A stretch of DNA of 5,186 bases, from positions 1-5,186 of the forward strand of contig SLAU01000263.1 in the NCBI GenBank assembly GCA_007126675.1, in the 5' to 3' direction. The notes under the pieces were generated by a model, which saw nothing but the letters and a program-made list of their open reading frames with translations, was not told the DNA's origin and did no database searches. Source of the stretch: Balneolaceae bacterium (GTDB lineage: Bacteria; Bacteroidota; Rhodothermia; Balneolales; Balneolaceae). Shown here piece by piece: positions 4,816 through 5,186 of this stretch. The translations under genes and the position numbers were made by a program. Positions within the stretch are counted from its first letter, which is position 1. Each line of letters begins with the position of its first letter.

Positions 4816-5186
4816 ACTTATTCGTTTGATCGGCTCATTGCGCATTAGCGATTTATGAATTTCTCTTGTAACCTGCTGCCAGGGTTCTGATTCCTGCCAC
4901 CATGGTTCAATCAGCTCCTCTTCCCACTCTTCGAGAGCAGCTCTCAGTTCATTGAATTTATCCGGATAAACCTCTTTAACATCTTCCGTTTCGTAGGGGT
5001 CATTCTCCAGATTGTACAACACATAGCCGTAATCATCCAGGCGAATCAGTTTCCACAATTTGTCTCGTACAGCTGCCCCTTCAAGCTTTCTGAAAAAGAG
5101 TCTGTCGTGCGGACTTCCCTCTACACTTCCATTGATAAAAGGGAGTAAACTAACACCATCAAGGTTAAGATTATCCGGAATCTCAA
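4810..5186 (-). CDS. Sulfatase (arylsulfatase family), C-terminal part, 5'-partial
   Basis: The frame is open through the right edge, so the gene starts outside. The 124 visible residues match the C-terminal end of arylsulfatases of the alkaline phosphatase superfamily. LDGVSLLPFI (residues 8-17) corresponds to the usual 'DG.SLLP.L.G'. RLFFRKLEGAAVRDKLWKLIR (28-48) matches 'R.LFWR....AVR.G.WKLI'. LYNLENDPYETEDV (56-69) matches 'LYNL..DP.E..DLA', and an acidic helix with an 'L...L..W' pattern follows. A further 35 or so residues (WWQESEPWQQVTREIHKSL...) look lineage-specific. The family hydrolyses sulfate esters, and marine relatives usually act on sulfated polysaccharides in the periplasm or outside the cell. 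The catalytic CxPSR/CxAxR motif (formylglycine site), metal ligands and signal peptide are out of view, so substrate and activity cannot be judged. It converges on the PID-CTERM gene across the repeat-rich gap. Confidence 0.88.
   Translation of the reverse strand, partial: EIPDNLNLDGVSLLPFINGSVEGSPHDRLFFRKLEGAAVRDKLWKLIRLDDYGYVLYNLENDPYETEDVKEVYPDKFNELRAALEEWEEELIEPWWQESEPWQQVTREIHKSLMRNEPIKRISP

Noticed and set aside
5056..5058. TTG at 5058-5056 (minus) as the start of a short 82-residue gene.
   Set aside because: Sulfatase-type residues (LDGVSLLPFI, RLFFRKLEGAAVR) continue in frame upstream to the window edge, so this is internal to a longer gene.

Overview
The window looks like a piece of chromosome from a marine or saline member of the Bacteroidota/Balneolota/Rhodothermota group (the style of Balneola, Gracilimonas or Rhodohalobacter). 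Three things point there: a C-terminal type IX secretion (T9SS type A) sorting domain of the 'NYPNPFNPTT...LGRQVATL' kind, two FISUMP (Fibrobacter succinogenes major paralogous) domains, and a tiny PID-CTERM-like protein. The assignment to Balneolota is inference from the wording of the sorting tail and the style of the intergenic repeats.

Layout. Positions 1-3528 (+) hold the 3' part of a very large secreted modular protein whose start lies upstream of the window. It enters with what looks like the last strand of a right-handed beta-helix domain. Two tandem modules of about 332 residues follow (carboxypeptidase-regulatory/Ig-like plus FISUMP), then beta-rich linker domains, and it ends in a T9SS sorting domain. 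A strongly self-complementary purine/pyrimidine stretch sits on its stop codon (3526-3583). A 63-residue envelope protein follows at 3633-3824 (+). It is almost entirely a signal peptide plus a PIDGG/hydrophobic/basic C-terminal tag, and it ends at a clear hairpin terminator (3831-3874). The interval 3825-4809 has no credible gene. It is packed with palindromic, apparently dispersed repeat material, including two hairpin elements related by compensatory base changes. From 4810 to the right edge (-) is the C-terminal part of an arylsulfatase-family protein, convergent with the other two genes.

How it may fit together. A secreted beta-helix/FISUMP protein exported by T9SS next to a sulfatase would suit surface handling of sulfated marine polysaccharides. 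Both diagnostic catalytic regions are outside the window and the two genes are convergent across a 1-kb repeat-rich gap, so this is context-based inference. There is no sign of RNA genes, CRISPR arrays, transposase genes or defence systems. The most notable items are the minimal PID-CTERM peptide, the recent-looking internal duplication in the large protein, and the structured repeats between the convergent genes.
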